Source: JACKGS01 sp964448015 (GTDB lineage: Bacteria; Patescibacteriota; Saccharimonadia; Saccharimonadales; UBA7683). From it: a DNA stretch of 10,075 nt. Within the stretch, counting starts at the first letter, position 1, and every line of letters starts with the position of its first letter. Below are positions 1-6,740 of this stretch, piece after piece. The position numbers were made by a program, and so were the translations under genes. Below the pieces are notes generated by a model. The model was given only the letters and a program-made list of their open reading frames with translations. It was not told the DNA's origin and ran no database searches. Where the stretch lies: assembly GCA_964448015.1 (NCBI GenBank), contig CAYUUV010000034.1, positions 1 to 10,075 of the forward strand, in the 5' to 3' direction.

Positions 1-110
1 TAGCGGAAGCACCCAGCCACGGAAAACCGGTGGGTGAGTACGATAAGTGGAGCAAAGGCGCGCGAGCGTACAAACAGCTAACGAAGGAGGTTCTTGAACG
101 GCTGACATAA
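1..110 (+). CDS. parA: ParA-family chromosome partitioning ATPase, C-terminal fragment
   Basis: Only the last 35 codons are in the window. The frame starts at base 3 and ends at TAA 108-110. The visible tail contains EAPSHGKPV near its start and later GARAYKQLTKEVLERL. This matches the conserved ParA/Soj C-terminus (EAPSxGxPI followed by a helix of the type GAxAYxxLAxEVL). ParA is a Walker-type ATPase that binds DNA non-specifically and works with ParB-parS to separate replicated origins. The nucleotide-binding motifs lie upstream of the window and cannot be checked. The complete parB 120 bases downstream supports the identification, since parA-parB is the usual order. The fragment is cut by the window edge; nothing suggests a broken gene. 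Confidence 0.9.
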   Translation, partial: AEAPSHGKPVGEYDKWSKGARAYKQLTKEVLERLT

Positions 111-123
111 TTAGCTGTCAAGA

Positions 124-210
124 AGAAATATGGAATATGAAATATGGAATATGGAAAAACCAAAAGCTGCAGCCTAACTCCTTTTTTCATATTTCATTTT
201 TCATATTTCA
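124..210. repeat. Inverted pair of 7-bp tandem arrays between parA and parB
   Basis: Positions 124-158 hold five in-phase 7-mers of consensus TGRAATA. Positions 181-210 hold about four in-phase 7-mers of consensus CATATTT, the same unit on the other strand. The arms are about 28-29 nt and are separated by about 22 nt. In RNA they would pair almost completely, with several G-U pairs and one true mismatch. The hairpin would end about 8 nt before the parB Shine-Dalgarno. There is no GC-rich stem with a U-tract, so a classical terminator is unlikely; an intercistronic processing or translation-modulating hairpin, or a neutral repeat, is possible. Confidence 0.75.
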
Positions 211-230
211 ACGACTGAAAGGAGTCTTAT

Positions 231-1097
231 ATGGCTAAAGGTCTCGGCAAGGATTTTTCCGCATTAATACCAGATGACATGCTCTCAGAGGCGCTTGCGG
301 TTGGTTCTGCAACTGATACGGTTGAAAATATTGAAATTACAAGATTGGCGCCAGATCCTCAGCAGCCGCGTAAGCATTTTGATGAAGCAGCACTGGCCGA
401 GCTGGCACAATCAATTAAAGCGCACGGCATTGTACAGCCGTTAATTGTGGCGAAGAATGGCAGCAACTACATTATTATTGCTGGTGAGCGGCGCTATCGA
501 GCTGCCCAAAGTATCAACCAGAAGACTGTTCCGGCTATTGTTCGTTCATTTGGCACACAAGAAAAGTTAGAGATTGCTCTGATCGAAAATATCCAACGTG
601 AAGACCTCACTGTACTGGATCTCGCCGCTGCATATTTGAAGTTACACGACCAATTTAATTTAAGCTACGACCAAATTGCGCAGAAGGTAGGCAAGAGCCC
701 TTCTGCGGTCAATAATATTATTCGGCTTCTCAAGTTACCACTTGCTGCTAAGAAAGCTCTGCACGAGCGGTTAATTGTAGAAGGCCACGCTCGCCAAATT
801 ATAGCTCTGAAAGAAGAATCAGAGCAACTGAAGCTGCTGGAGCTGATCATAAAAAATAAGTGGACGGTTCGCCAGGCGGAACAGTATGTTGTCGGTCATA
901 AAGAGGTTCAAAAAGCCAAGAGTGAAAATCAAGACACTGCCGTGGCGCGCACTAAAAGCGAAACAAAAGAAACCAGACAGCTCGCTAAGAGACTGAAAAC
1001 ACCAGTTGCCGTGAAGCACATGGCCAAGGGCGGACAACTCATTATCCGTTTCAAAGACGAAGATCATCTGAGTAAGCTCATCACAGAACTTCTGTAA
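231..1097 (+). CDS. parB: ParB/Spo0J chromosome partitioning protein (CTPase, parS binding)
   Basis: This 288-aa protein has the ParB order of elements. It opens with MAKGLGKDFSALIP, a typical Spo0J/ParB N-terminus. The partner motif DPQQPRKHF lies at residues 42-50. The CTP-binding GERRYRAA box is at 85-92 and ENIQRED at 119-125. A helix-turn-helix (YDQIAQKVGKSPSAVNNIIRLL) spans about 146-167, followed by GHARQI at 185-190. A charged linker at about 225-255 leads to a short C-terminal dimerisation segment. The family loads at parS sites as a CTP-dependent clamp and stimulates ParA. The ATG is supported by AAAGGAG at 218-224 with 6 nt spacing. It is probably co-transcribed with parA. I saw no canonical parS palindrome in the window. 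The gene is convergent with lepB; the 75-bp gap holds no convincing terminator. Confidence 0.96.
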   Translation: MAKGLGKDFSALIPDDMLSEALAVGSATDTVENIEITRLAPDPQQPRKHFDEAALAELAQSIKAHGIVQPLIVAKNGSNYIIIAGERRYRAAQSINQKTVPAIVRSFGTQEKLEIALIENIQREDLTVLDLAAAYLKLHDQFNLSYDQIAQKVGKSPSAVNNIIRLLKLPLAAKKALHERLIVEGHARQIIALKEESEQLKLLELIIKNKWTVRQAEQYVVGHKEVQKAKSENQDTAVARTKSETKETRQLAKRLKTPVAVKHMAKGGQLIIRFKDEDHLSKLITELL

Positions 1098-1172
1098 TCT
1101 GTATTGCAAACCCTACCATCTGCCATCTCGGCGAAAACATGGGTCACAAAGTGGTTACTGGCTACAATGGTT

Positions 1173-1961
1173 CTAAAAGAACTGGGCTTTATCAAAGGGG
1201 AATATCCGGACTTCAAGAGTGCCAATAATGTTTTCTTGCGGAACGGTTCCGAGTTCATTACGTGAATCGAGTGAATTACTACCTTCGCGATTATCGCCGC
1301 TGACAAATAAATGGCCTTGCGGAACCACAATGTCGGTTTCACCGCTGGTCACCGGTAAGTTCTTGCCGTAGTCGGCATCGTCCGGATTAAAACCGTTCGG
1401 GTGTTCGTCGTTATAAACAGTGATTGTTCCATCGTGTACAACAACGCGTTCTCCGGGTAGGCCAATAACACGCTTAATCAGCTGTAGATCCGGCTGCAGG
1501 GGATCAACAAACACAATAATATCCGCTCGTTCAGGAATGTAAGACTTATTAGTTGCCTTGGTGACAGAGCGGCTGATTTTAGAAATAATCAGGCGATCGC
1601 CGTCGTGCAGCGTGGGGTACATACTGCTACCAAATACTTTGTAACTCTGAAAAACGAACATGTTAATGAACTGCACAAGAATGAATGCGCCAATCAGTGT
1701 GAAGGCAAACGAAAGGAAGCCACCTTCTTTTTTAGCCGCTACAGCTGGGCCCCATTGTTCTGAAGAATCCGTTGCAGGTTCAGCTACCCCTGCAGTGCTA
1801 GAAGGTTGTTGCACCGAGCTTGATTGCTGGGCATCATAGGCGGGTGTCACAGGGGTGCTTTCCTGGGTCGGGGTCATTGCCTCGGTTTGCACGTTCACTG
1901 CAGCAACATCTGGTGCTGGTTGGTGGTCAGTTTGTGGGTTTGGGGATTGATCATCTTGCAT
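1173..1961 (-). CDS. lepB: Signal peptidase I
   Basis: This type I signal peptidase cleaves signal peptides from exported proteins at the outer face of the membrane. From the ATG at 1961 it is 262 aa. Residues 1-80 form a Pro/Gln/Ser/Thr-rich tail, probably cytoplasmic. One membrane segment follows at about 82-104. The catalytic box GSSMYPTL is at 111-118, with Ser113 as nucleophile. The lysine box LIKRVIGLPGE is at 161-171, with Lys163 as general base. The box SGDNREGSNSLDSR is at 221-234. All S26-family catalytic motifs are present. The frame stays open to a TTG at 2000, but I prefer the ATG because an extended -10 box sits only 9 nt upstream of it and the extra residues look unrelated. No Shine-Dalgarno is visible, so the transcript may be leaderless. 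It is divergent from the LCP gene. Confidence 0.95.
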   Translation of the reverse strand: MQDDQSPNPQTDHQPAPDVAAVNVQTEAMTPTQESTPVTPAYDAQQSSSVQQPSSTAGVAEPATDSSEQWGPAVAAKKEGGFLSFAFTLIGAFILVQFINMFVFQSYKVFGSSMYPTLHDGDRLIISKISRSVTKATNKSYIPERADIIVFVDPLQPDLQLIKRVIGLPGERVVVHDGTITVYNDEHPNGFNPDDADYGKNLPVTSGETDIVVPQGHLFVSGDNREGSNSLDSRNELGTVPQENIIGTLEVRIFPFDKAQFF

Positions 1962-1970
1962 AACCGGTTT

Positions 1971-2000
1971 AGTATAGCAGTAAAATACCCGAATCTCCAA
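1971..2000 (-). promoter_or_regulatory. Promoter of lepB (extended -10)
   Basis: Read on the minus strand, TTGGAG (2000-1995) is followed by an 18-nt spacer and TATACT (1976-1971), preceded by TGC as an extended -10. Only 9 nt separate the -10 from the lepB ATG, so transcription should begin at or next to the start codon. Confidence 0.6.
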
Positions 2001-2020
2001 CTAGTAACAAGGCTGCATAC

Positions 2021-2049
2021 TTTACCGCTTACGTCAAAGCCGTTATACT
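2021..2049 (+). promoter_or_regulatory. Promoter of the LytR-CpsA-Psr gene
   Basis: TTTACC (2021-2026), a 17-nt spacer and TATACT (2044-2049) form a good sigma70-type promoter. The ATG at 2064 begins 15 nt after the -10 ends, which leaves a leader of about 7 nt, too short for a normal Shine-Dalgarno. It lies back to back with the lepB promoter without overlapping it. Confidence 0.6.
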
Positions 2050-2063
2050 AGAGTGCAGTATTT

Positions 2064-3740
2064 ATGCAAAAACGACGACGCACAACACGCGGCTCTGCTA
2101 TGGACGGTTTCATTCCCAGGAAACCGACTCAGCAGCGTAGAGCCTCACTTGATAGCACGACGAGCTCTCGAAAAAGAGTGGCTTTTGATGATTTTGTACC
2201 GCGTCACGAAGACGCACATCAGCCAATTCAAGTTGATGCAGCAGAGTCGACCGATGAATGGTCGGAAGACCAAGAGGTTCTGACGTTACAGCCTGACGAT
2301 CTTGATATCGAAGGAAGCTCGGGCCGGGCCGGTAAAACAAGCCGGTGGCGCAAGCGTAAAGAAAGCCGCGGTCACAGAAATGAACCAAGCCGCCGAAAAA
2401 AAATCATCAAAAGAGTGGCGCTGGCAGTTCTTTTTGTCGGTCTTTTAGTTGGTGGATTTCTGGGCTGGAAGGTTTTTAAAAACACCTCAAAAATTTTTAA
2501 CGGTAATGTACTGGGCTTTTTTGAAACCACAAAACTGCGCGGTGAAGAAGAGGGGCGGGTCAATATTTTACTAGCTGGTACCTCAGAAGACGATGGGCCC
2601 ATGCATGGTGGGGCAGACCTGACCGATTCAATTATGATTGCTAGTATTGATACTAAAAATAACACTGGCTTTACGATGAGTATCCCCCGTGATTTATGGG
2701 TGACGTACGGCGAGCAATGTTCGGCGGGCTATCAGGGAAAAATCAACGTTGCCTATCAATGCGGTGAAGACGTTGGATTTAACGAAGAAGGCTTTCCTGC
2801 TGGCGGCATGGGCTTATTGCAGAAAATTGTCAGCGAAAACTTTGGTATCACCATTCATTATTACGGCAAAATAAGCTACACGGCGTTTAAAGATGCGGTT
2901 GATGCCGTGGGCGGCATTGATGTCGAAATTACCAGCAATGATCCCCGTGGTATTTATGATCCAAACTTTCAGCGTCACGAAGGCGGCCCGTTGAAGCTTA
3001 CAAATGGTATACAAACGCTTGACGGCCAGACTGCTCTTCGCCTTGCGCGCTCACGCAACTCTGCTGGTGGCTACGGAATGGCTCGCGGTGATTTTGATCG
3101 TACAACCTACCAGCAGGCAATGCTGCTTGCCCTGAAAGATAAAGCCCTGAGTGCCGGCGTCATTACTAATCCGGCAAAACTGAGTGAACTGCTTGACGCG
3201 GCGGGCGACAATATTGCAACCAATTTTCAATCAAGCGAGATGCGCCGGATTCATGAACTTTCCCAGCAAATTAAAAGCAAAAATATTACTACTATCGACC
3301 TTGCGTCTGAAGAAGTCGCCCTTCTCACAACTGGTTCTCAAAATGGCCAAAGTATCGTCCGGCCTGTGGCGGGGGTCACTGATTTTAGCGACATCCAGAC
3401 ATTCTTAAAAAAGATGATGAGTACCGACCCAATGGTGCGTGAAGATGCACAAATAGTAGTCTTGAACGCAAGCGGTGTTATTGGGCTTGCCCAGAAGAAT
3501 GCAGACCTTCTTGCAAATCGAGGCTTGACGGTTGCGGGTATTGGTAATGCCCAAACTAGAGAGACCAATACTATTATCGACATGAGCCAAGGTGCCAAAA
3601 GTGCCACCAAGAGCTTCTTAGAAAAAGAATTTAATGTTGCGAGTATCACCGATGCCTCCAGCGTGCCAGAAGCTTCAAAGTATCAAGCAGATTTTATTGT
3701 TGTTCTGGGCAAACAATCTTCCACAACAACGGAAAATTAA
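2064..3740 (+). CDS. LytR-CpsA-Psr (LCP) family protein with C-terminal LytR_C domain
   Basis: LCP enzymes transfer undecaprenyl-linked glycopolymers onto cell-wall peptidoglycan at the outer membrane face. The 558-aa protein has a hydrophilic cytoplasmic tail of about 112 residues (basic-acidic-basic). A single membrane segment lies at about 117-137. The LCP core spans about 165-360 with NILLAGTS (167-174), ADLTDSIM, SIPRDLW (206-212), VDAVGGIDVEI (279-289), LDGQTALRLARSR (319-331) and GDFDRTTYQQ (342-351). These include the arginines and aspartates that hold the pyrophosphate and metal in the family. A LytR_C domain follows at about 462-549, opening IVVLNASG. A second possible start is the ATG at 2100; neither start has a Shine-Dalgarno, and I chose 2064 for its distance from the promoter. 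In wall-bearing CPR bacteria the acceptor or polymer is unknown. Confidence 0.92.
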   Translation: MQKRRRTTRGSAMDGFIPRKPTQQRRASLDSTTSSRKRVAFDDFVPRHEDAHQPIQVDAAESTDEWSEDQEVLTLQPDDLDIEGSSGRAGKTSRWRKRKESRGHRNEPSRRKKIIKRVALAVLFVGLLVGGFLGWKVFKNTSKIFNGNVLGFFETTKLRGEEEGRVNILLAGTSEDDGPMHGGADLTDSIMIASIDTKNNTGFTMSIPRDLWVTYGEQCSAGYQGKINVAYQCGEDVGFNEEGFPAGGMGLLQKIVSENFGITIHYYGKISYTAFKDAVDAVGGIDVEITSNDPRGIYDPNFQRHEGGPLKLTNGIQTLDGQTALRLARSRNSAGGYGMARGDFDRTTYQQAMLLALKDKALSAGVITNPAKLSELLDAAGDNIATNFQSSEMRRIHELSQQIKSKNITTIDLASEEVALLTTGSQNGQSIVRPVAGVTDFSDIQTFLKKMMSTDPMVREDAQIVVLNASGVIGLAQKNADLLANRGLTVAGIGNAQTRETNTIIDMSQGAKSATKSFLEKEFNVASITDASSVPEASKYQADFIVVLGKQSSTTTEN

Positions 3741-3761
3741 TACAAATCTTCGTCTGAAGAA

Positions 3762-3770
3762 TGGTATAAT
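3762..3770 (+). promoter_or_regulatory. Extended -10 promoter before the membrane protein gene
   Basis: TGGTATAAT (3762-3770) is a perfect extended -10. No clear -35 is seen at 16-18 nt. The ATG at 3780 starts after a 9-nt gap, so the mRNA is likely leaderless. A small inverted repeat (TCTTC-GTCT-GAAGA) lies just upstream, between the LCP stop and this promoter; it has no U-tract. Confidence 0.6.
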
Positions 3771-3779
3771 AAAGTAACA

Positions 3780-4553
3780 ATGCTACAGGCTAAAAAGAGA
3801 TTTTGGGGCAAGAAACCAGGCTTTGATACTGGTGACATTTTGCATATTGGTGCAAACCTCATGTTTGTGGCAATTATATACGCTATGGTGATGCAGTGGC
3901 ACCTTTCGCTACTGGCAATCGTCTTAATTCTTTTAAGTAAATGGCGTGTTCTAGCGGTACAGCCGCGCTTCTGGCTGCCTAATATTAAGGCAAATCTGGT
4001 TGATATTATTGTGGGTGTCAGTACCATTGTATTGATTGATCAGGCTGCTCATGCCTGGCTGGCGATCTTCTGGGCTGTATTGTATGTGGCCTGGCTGCTG
4101 TTCTTAAAGCCTCGCGAGCACGACGTACTGGTTGGTTTGCAGGCGCTGTGGGCGCAATTTGTCGGTATGATCGCCGTCTTTATGTTGCTAGATCTGGTAC
4201 GAATACCTCTGTTGGTATGCGTTATTGTATGGCTGATCGCGTGGTCGTCTGCGCGGCACTTCTTCAGTAACTACGAAGAATCACACTACCGGTCACTCGG
4301 TTTAATATGGGGGTTCTTAATGATGCAGCTCGCCTGGATTAGCCTGCACTGGCTGCAGTACTATTTATTGTTTGATATGCAAGTTGCAACAATTGCATTG
4401 ATTGTTGCGGTTATTTCCGGCAGCGGCGGGAGTGTGTATCACGCATATAAAAAAGATACGCTCCACAAGGGTATTTTACTGGAAAATATGTTATTTGCCG
4501 GGGCATTATTTGCCGTTATTATTGCCACGTCCAGTTGGTCAGCACGATTATAA
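3780..4553 (+). CDS. Polytopic membrane protein of unknown function
   Basis: I do not recognise this 257-aa protein. It is very hydrophobic and rich in Trp and Leu. About eight or nine membrane-spanning stretches are visible, roughly at residues 20-38, 41-56, 71-86, 90-108, 117-137, 141-158, 172-192, 198-215 and 233-252. The N-terminus is short and basic (MLQAKKRFWGKK), which favours a cytoplasmic N-end. A charged segment with HFFSNYEESHYRS at 160-172 lies between helices and may be a functional loop. No transporter, glycosyltransferase or protease motif stands out. It sits between the LCP gene and htrA, with 37 nt to htrA, so it is probably in an operon with htrA and may serve the envelope. 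The start at 3780 fits the promoter spacing; no Shine-Dalgarno is present. Confidence 0.8.
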   Translation: MLQAKKRFWGKKPGFDTGDILHIGANLMFVAIIYAMVMQWHLSLLAIVLILLSKWRVLAVQPRFWLPNIKANLVDIIVGVSTIVLIDQAAHAWLAIFWAVLYVAWLLFLKPREHDVLVGLQALWAQFVGMIAVFMLLDLVRIPLLVCVIVWLIAWSSARHFFSNYEESHYRSLGLIWGFLMMQLAWISLHWLQYYLLFDMQVATIALIVAVISGSGGSVYHAYKKDTLHKGILLENMLFAGALFAVIIATSSWSARL

Positions 4554-4590
4554 AGGGTCTACTAAGTAATCAGGTTCAAAAGGGGGTATT

Positions 4591-5844
4591 ATGAACGATG
4601 AACAGAATGAACAGCATGAACATACTGAAAAAAATGAGCAATTAGCACCATCTCACGATGCTGCGGTAGTTTCACCGAACCAATCTGTTGTGAAGGAAAA
4701 GCCGAAACAAAAACGCAGCGTAGGTATGCGAGGTGTCATTATTACGGGCTTCATATGCTTTTTAATCGGCTCGTTACTGGCGGCGGGTGGATTGGCAGGA
4801 GCGTTCTTACTTGGTAAAAACTGGCAGGCGCAGTCAATTGACCAAACCCGTCAGACGATTGTGCAAGAAGGTGAAGTTATTGCAGATGTAGCCCAGAAAG
4901 TGAGTCCCAGTGTGGTTTCTATTATTACCGAACAGCAGTCGACGGTGGAAAGCTTGTATTTCGGTTCTCGAACCAAAAGTAGCCAGGCGGCCGGTACTGG
5001 TTTAATTATTGATGCCAACGGCCTGATTCTCACGAATAAGCACGTTGTACCTGAAAGTACCAGCAGTGTACAAGTTGTCACCTCTGATGGTGTGGTGTAC
5101 GACAAGGTTACAATTATTGGCCGTGATCCTCTGAATGACCTTGCGGTTATTAAGGTTACGGAGCCAAAAAACTTCCAAGCTGCAAGTCTCGCAAATTCAG
5201 ATGCGGTGAGAACCGGGCAGAAGGTGATTGCTATTGGCAATGCCCTCGGACAGTTTCAAAATACGGTAACGTCAGGCATTATTTCTGGCATGGGGCGCCC
5301 GGTTGAGGCGGGTGACGAAGACGGTACGGCGATCGAACAGCTTTCTAACTTATTCCAAACTGATGCCGCAATTAATTCCGGTAATTCCGGTGGACCCCTG
5401 TTAAACTACAGCGGGGAAGTTATTGGTATCAATACCGCGGTGGCAGAGGGTGCAGAAAATATTGGCTTTTCCATACCCATTAACGAAGCCAAGGGGATTA
5501 TCGAAAGCGTCAAAACAACCGGCAAGGTAAGTCGGCCGTTTCTGGGCGTTCAATTTGTAATGTTGACATCAGCTACTGCGAAAGAGCTGAATCTAACAGT
5601 CACGCAAGGTGCCTATATTAGTGATGTTGCAGGGTCAATAGTTGCGGGCGGACCAGCACAAAAAGCGGGCATTCAGGCTCGGGACGTCATCATACGCGTG
5701 AATGATATTACCCTAGATGAAAAAACACCGCTCTCAAGCGCGATATCAAGATTTAAGGTTGGTGAAACCGTGCAACTAACGGTTGTGCGCGGTGGTCAAG
5801 AACGAACTCTTGCTGCCACGTTGACCGAGGCTCCCGGTAATTAG
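4591..5844 (+). CDS. htrA: HtrA/DegP-type membrane-anchored serine protease with PDZ domain
   Basis: This trypsin-like protease performs quality control of misfolded proteins outside the membrane. In its 417 residues a hydrophilic, Glu/Gln-rich cytoplasmic tail (1-47) precedes a membrane anchor at about 48-75. The protease domain at about 95-310 has the complete triad: His151 in TNKHVV, Asp183 in LNDLAVIKV, and Ser266 in INSGNSGGPL. One PDZ domain follows at about 317-410 (PFLGVQF, then GPAQKAGIQARDVIIRVND). This is the usual layout of single-PDZ HtrA proteins. A strong Shine-Dalgarno (AAAAGGGGG, 4578-4586) lies 4 nt before the ATG, unlike the gene upstream. Its TAG stop overlaps the TAA stop of the convergent prmC by sharing bases 5841-5844. 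Confidence 0.95.
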   Translation: MNDEQNEQHEHTEKNEQLAPSHDAAVVSPNQSVVKEKPKQKRSVGMRGVIITGFICFLIGSLLAAGGLAGAFLLGKNWQAQSIDQTRQTIVQEGEVIADVAQKVSPSVVSIITEQQSTVESLYFGSRTKSSQAAGTGLIIDANGLILTNKHVVPESTSSVQVVTSDGVVYDKVTIIGRDPLNDLAVIKVTEPKNFQAASLANSDAVRTGQKVIAIGNALGQFQNTVTSGIISGMGRPVEAGDEDGTAIEQLSNLFQTDAAINSGNSGGPLLNYSGEVIGINTAVAEGAENIGFSIPINEAKGIIESVKTTGKVSRPFLGVQFVMLTSATAKELNLTVTQGAYISDVAGSIVAGGPAQKAGIQARDVIIRVNDITLDEKTPLSSAISRFKVGETVQLTVVRGGQERTLAATLTEAPGN

Positions 5845-6725
5845 CTCTCAGCTCTCGGAGTGAAGAGTTGAATAAGGTCGGACGTTTCTTGTAGACAGTA
5901 GCCAGTACCTCGGGCAAGCTTTGCAAGATCTGCGTGTTGAGAGGCAAGACTTTCAGTCAGAACGGCCACTGGTTTGTTGTTGAGCTGCGAGATGCGCTGC
6001 CAGAATTCACGGTAATGATCGAGGCCATCATCACCGGAAAAAAGGGCCTTGTCTGGCTCCTTGAGAATTTCTGGCGAGGTAATCATGTCTCGGGGCACAT
6101 AGGGGAGGTTGGCTAGAATGGTAGTGGGGAGTGGGTAGTGGGTAGTTGGTAGTAAGTTGGCTGTTTTGAAGATTACGTCTGCGCCAAGGTTTTTGGCGTT
6201 TTTCTTGGCCACTGAAAGTGCTTCCGTGCTGATGTCGGTCGCTATAACGGTTGCAGTGGGGATCTCTAGTTTGGCGGTAATGGCCAGGATGCCTGAACCG
6301 GTGCCGATATCGTAGATGGTTGGAGGTTGGACGTTGGAGGTTGGACGCGCCGTCCGCTGTCCGCTGTCCACTAAGTTACGAAGTAGCGTCATGATTGCTT
6401 CAGATTCTGGCCGGGGTATTAGTGTGTCTTTTGTAACTAAAAACGTGCGACCATAAAATTCTTTTGAACCAATAATGTAGGCCAGAGGTGTGCGATCAGC
6501 GCGCTGCTGCACGTAGCTCGCAAGCTTTGCTGTTTGAGCATCGGTCAGCAAGTCATCATCATGCGCTAGAATCCAATCCCGCGGTTTTTCGAGAACAAAT
6601 TCCAGCAGTAGCAGGCAATCCAGTCGCGCCGACTCAATTGCGCACCTTTGAAGATTCGCTGTATTTTCTTGTAGCCAAGCGGAGATAGTTTGTAGTTTGT
6701 AGTTTGTAGTTTGTAGTTGTTGCAC
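5841..6725 (-). CDS. prmC: Peptide chain release factor N5-glutamine methyltransferase
   Basis: PrmC (HemK) methylates the Gln of the GGQ motif in release factors RF1/RF2, using S-adenosylmethionine. The 294-aa protein has a helical N-terminal domain to about 115 with TLIPRPESE at 101-109. The SAM loop IYDIGTGSG lies at 137-145 and the catalytic motif NLPYVP at 206-211. Most PrmC proteins have NPPY, so the first Pro is Leu here. The start is a GTG at 6725 backed by AAGGA (6736-6732). Residues 3-14, about 118-136, 191-202 and 291-294 are encoded by 7-bp tandem arrays and look unlike the family. They fall at the N-terminus, the interdomain linker, the loop before the catalytic motif, and the C-terminus. 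It lies downstream of the SpoU-family gene on the same strand, 116 bp apart. Confidence 0.93.
   Translation of the reverse strand: MQQLQTTNYKLQTISAWLQENTANLQRCAIESARLDCLLLLEFVLEKPRDWILAHDDDLLTDAQTAKLASYVQQRADRTPLAYIIGSKEFYGRTFLVTKDTLIPRPESEAIMTLLRNLVDSGQRTARPTSNVQPPTIYDIGTGSGILAITAKLEIPTATVIATDISTEALSVAKKNAKNLGADVIFKTANLLPTTHYPLPTTILANLPYVPRDMITSPEILKEPDKALFSGDDGLDHYREFWQRISQLNNKPVAVLTESLASQHADLAKLARGTGYCLQETSDLIQLFTPRAES
5843..5856. repeat. Two copies of 7-mer AGCTCTC at the htrA/prmC junction
   Basis: AGCTCTC occurs twice in tandem. On the minus strand it encodes the last three residues of PrmC and its TAA stop, and it abuts the htrA stop. Two copies alone are weak evidence; the call rests on the other 7-bp arrays nearby. 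Confidence 0.5.
6121..6155. repeat. 7-bp tandem array, unit GTAGTGG, inside prmC
   Basis: Five in-phase 7-mers lie here: two exact GTAGTGG copies (6121, 6135) and three one- or two-base variants. In the prmC sense the unit reads CCACTAC and encodes the periodic peptide PTTHYPLPTT (residues about 193-202). The array is open in all three frames on that strand. Confidence 0.8.
6318..6373. repeat. Two abutting 7-bp arrays inside prmC (GGTTGGA and TCCGCTG)
   Basis: Positions 6318-6345 are four in-phase copies of GGTTGGA with one mismatch in the third. Positions 6353-6373 are two exact TCCGCTG copies and one degenerate copy. One 7-nt spacer separates them, so the whole 56 bp keeps a 7-nt phase. 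They encode PrmC residues about 118-136, the linker between its two domains (containing RPTSNVQPPT). Confidence 0.8.
6686..6717. repeat. 7-bp tandem array TAGTTTG at the prmC start
   Basis: Four exact copies of TAGTTTG and a partial fifth begin two codons after the prmC GTG. In the prmC sense the unit CAAACTA encodes LQTTNYKLQT (residues 4-13). No stop occurs in any of the three sense frames. Confidence 0.88.
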
Positions 6726-6740
6726 AGACTTTCCTTGTTT

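Noticed and set aside
111..230. parS centromere site near parAB
   Set aside because: Nothing resembling the 16-bp TGTTTCACGTGAAACA palindrome was seen here or elsewhere in the window; the inverted arrays differ in sequence and length.
1098..1172. Bidirectional terminator between convergent parB and lepB
   Set aside because: Only a weak 5-bp stem (GGTTC-TAAAA-GAACT, 1169-1183) is present, running into lepB, with no U-tract.
1961..2000. Longer lepB starting at TTG 2000
   Set aside because: The TTG lies within the -35 hexamer of the promoter that fits the ATG at 1961, and the extra 13 residues do not look like the rest of the protein.
3338..3649. 103-aa minus-strand open frame
   Set aside because: It lies fully antisense to the LytR_C part of the LCP gene, which explains the codon pattern.
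4851..5240. 129-aa minus-strand open frame
   Set aside because: It is antisense to the conserved protease domain of htrA, including the His and Asp region, and lacks its own start signals.
6121..6373. Repeats inside prmC as a CRISPR array
   Set aside because: Units are 7 bp in direct tandem with no spacers, and no cas gene is present.
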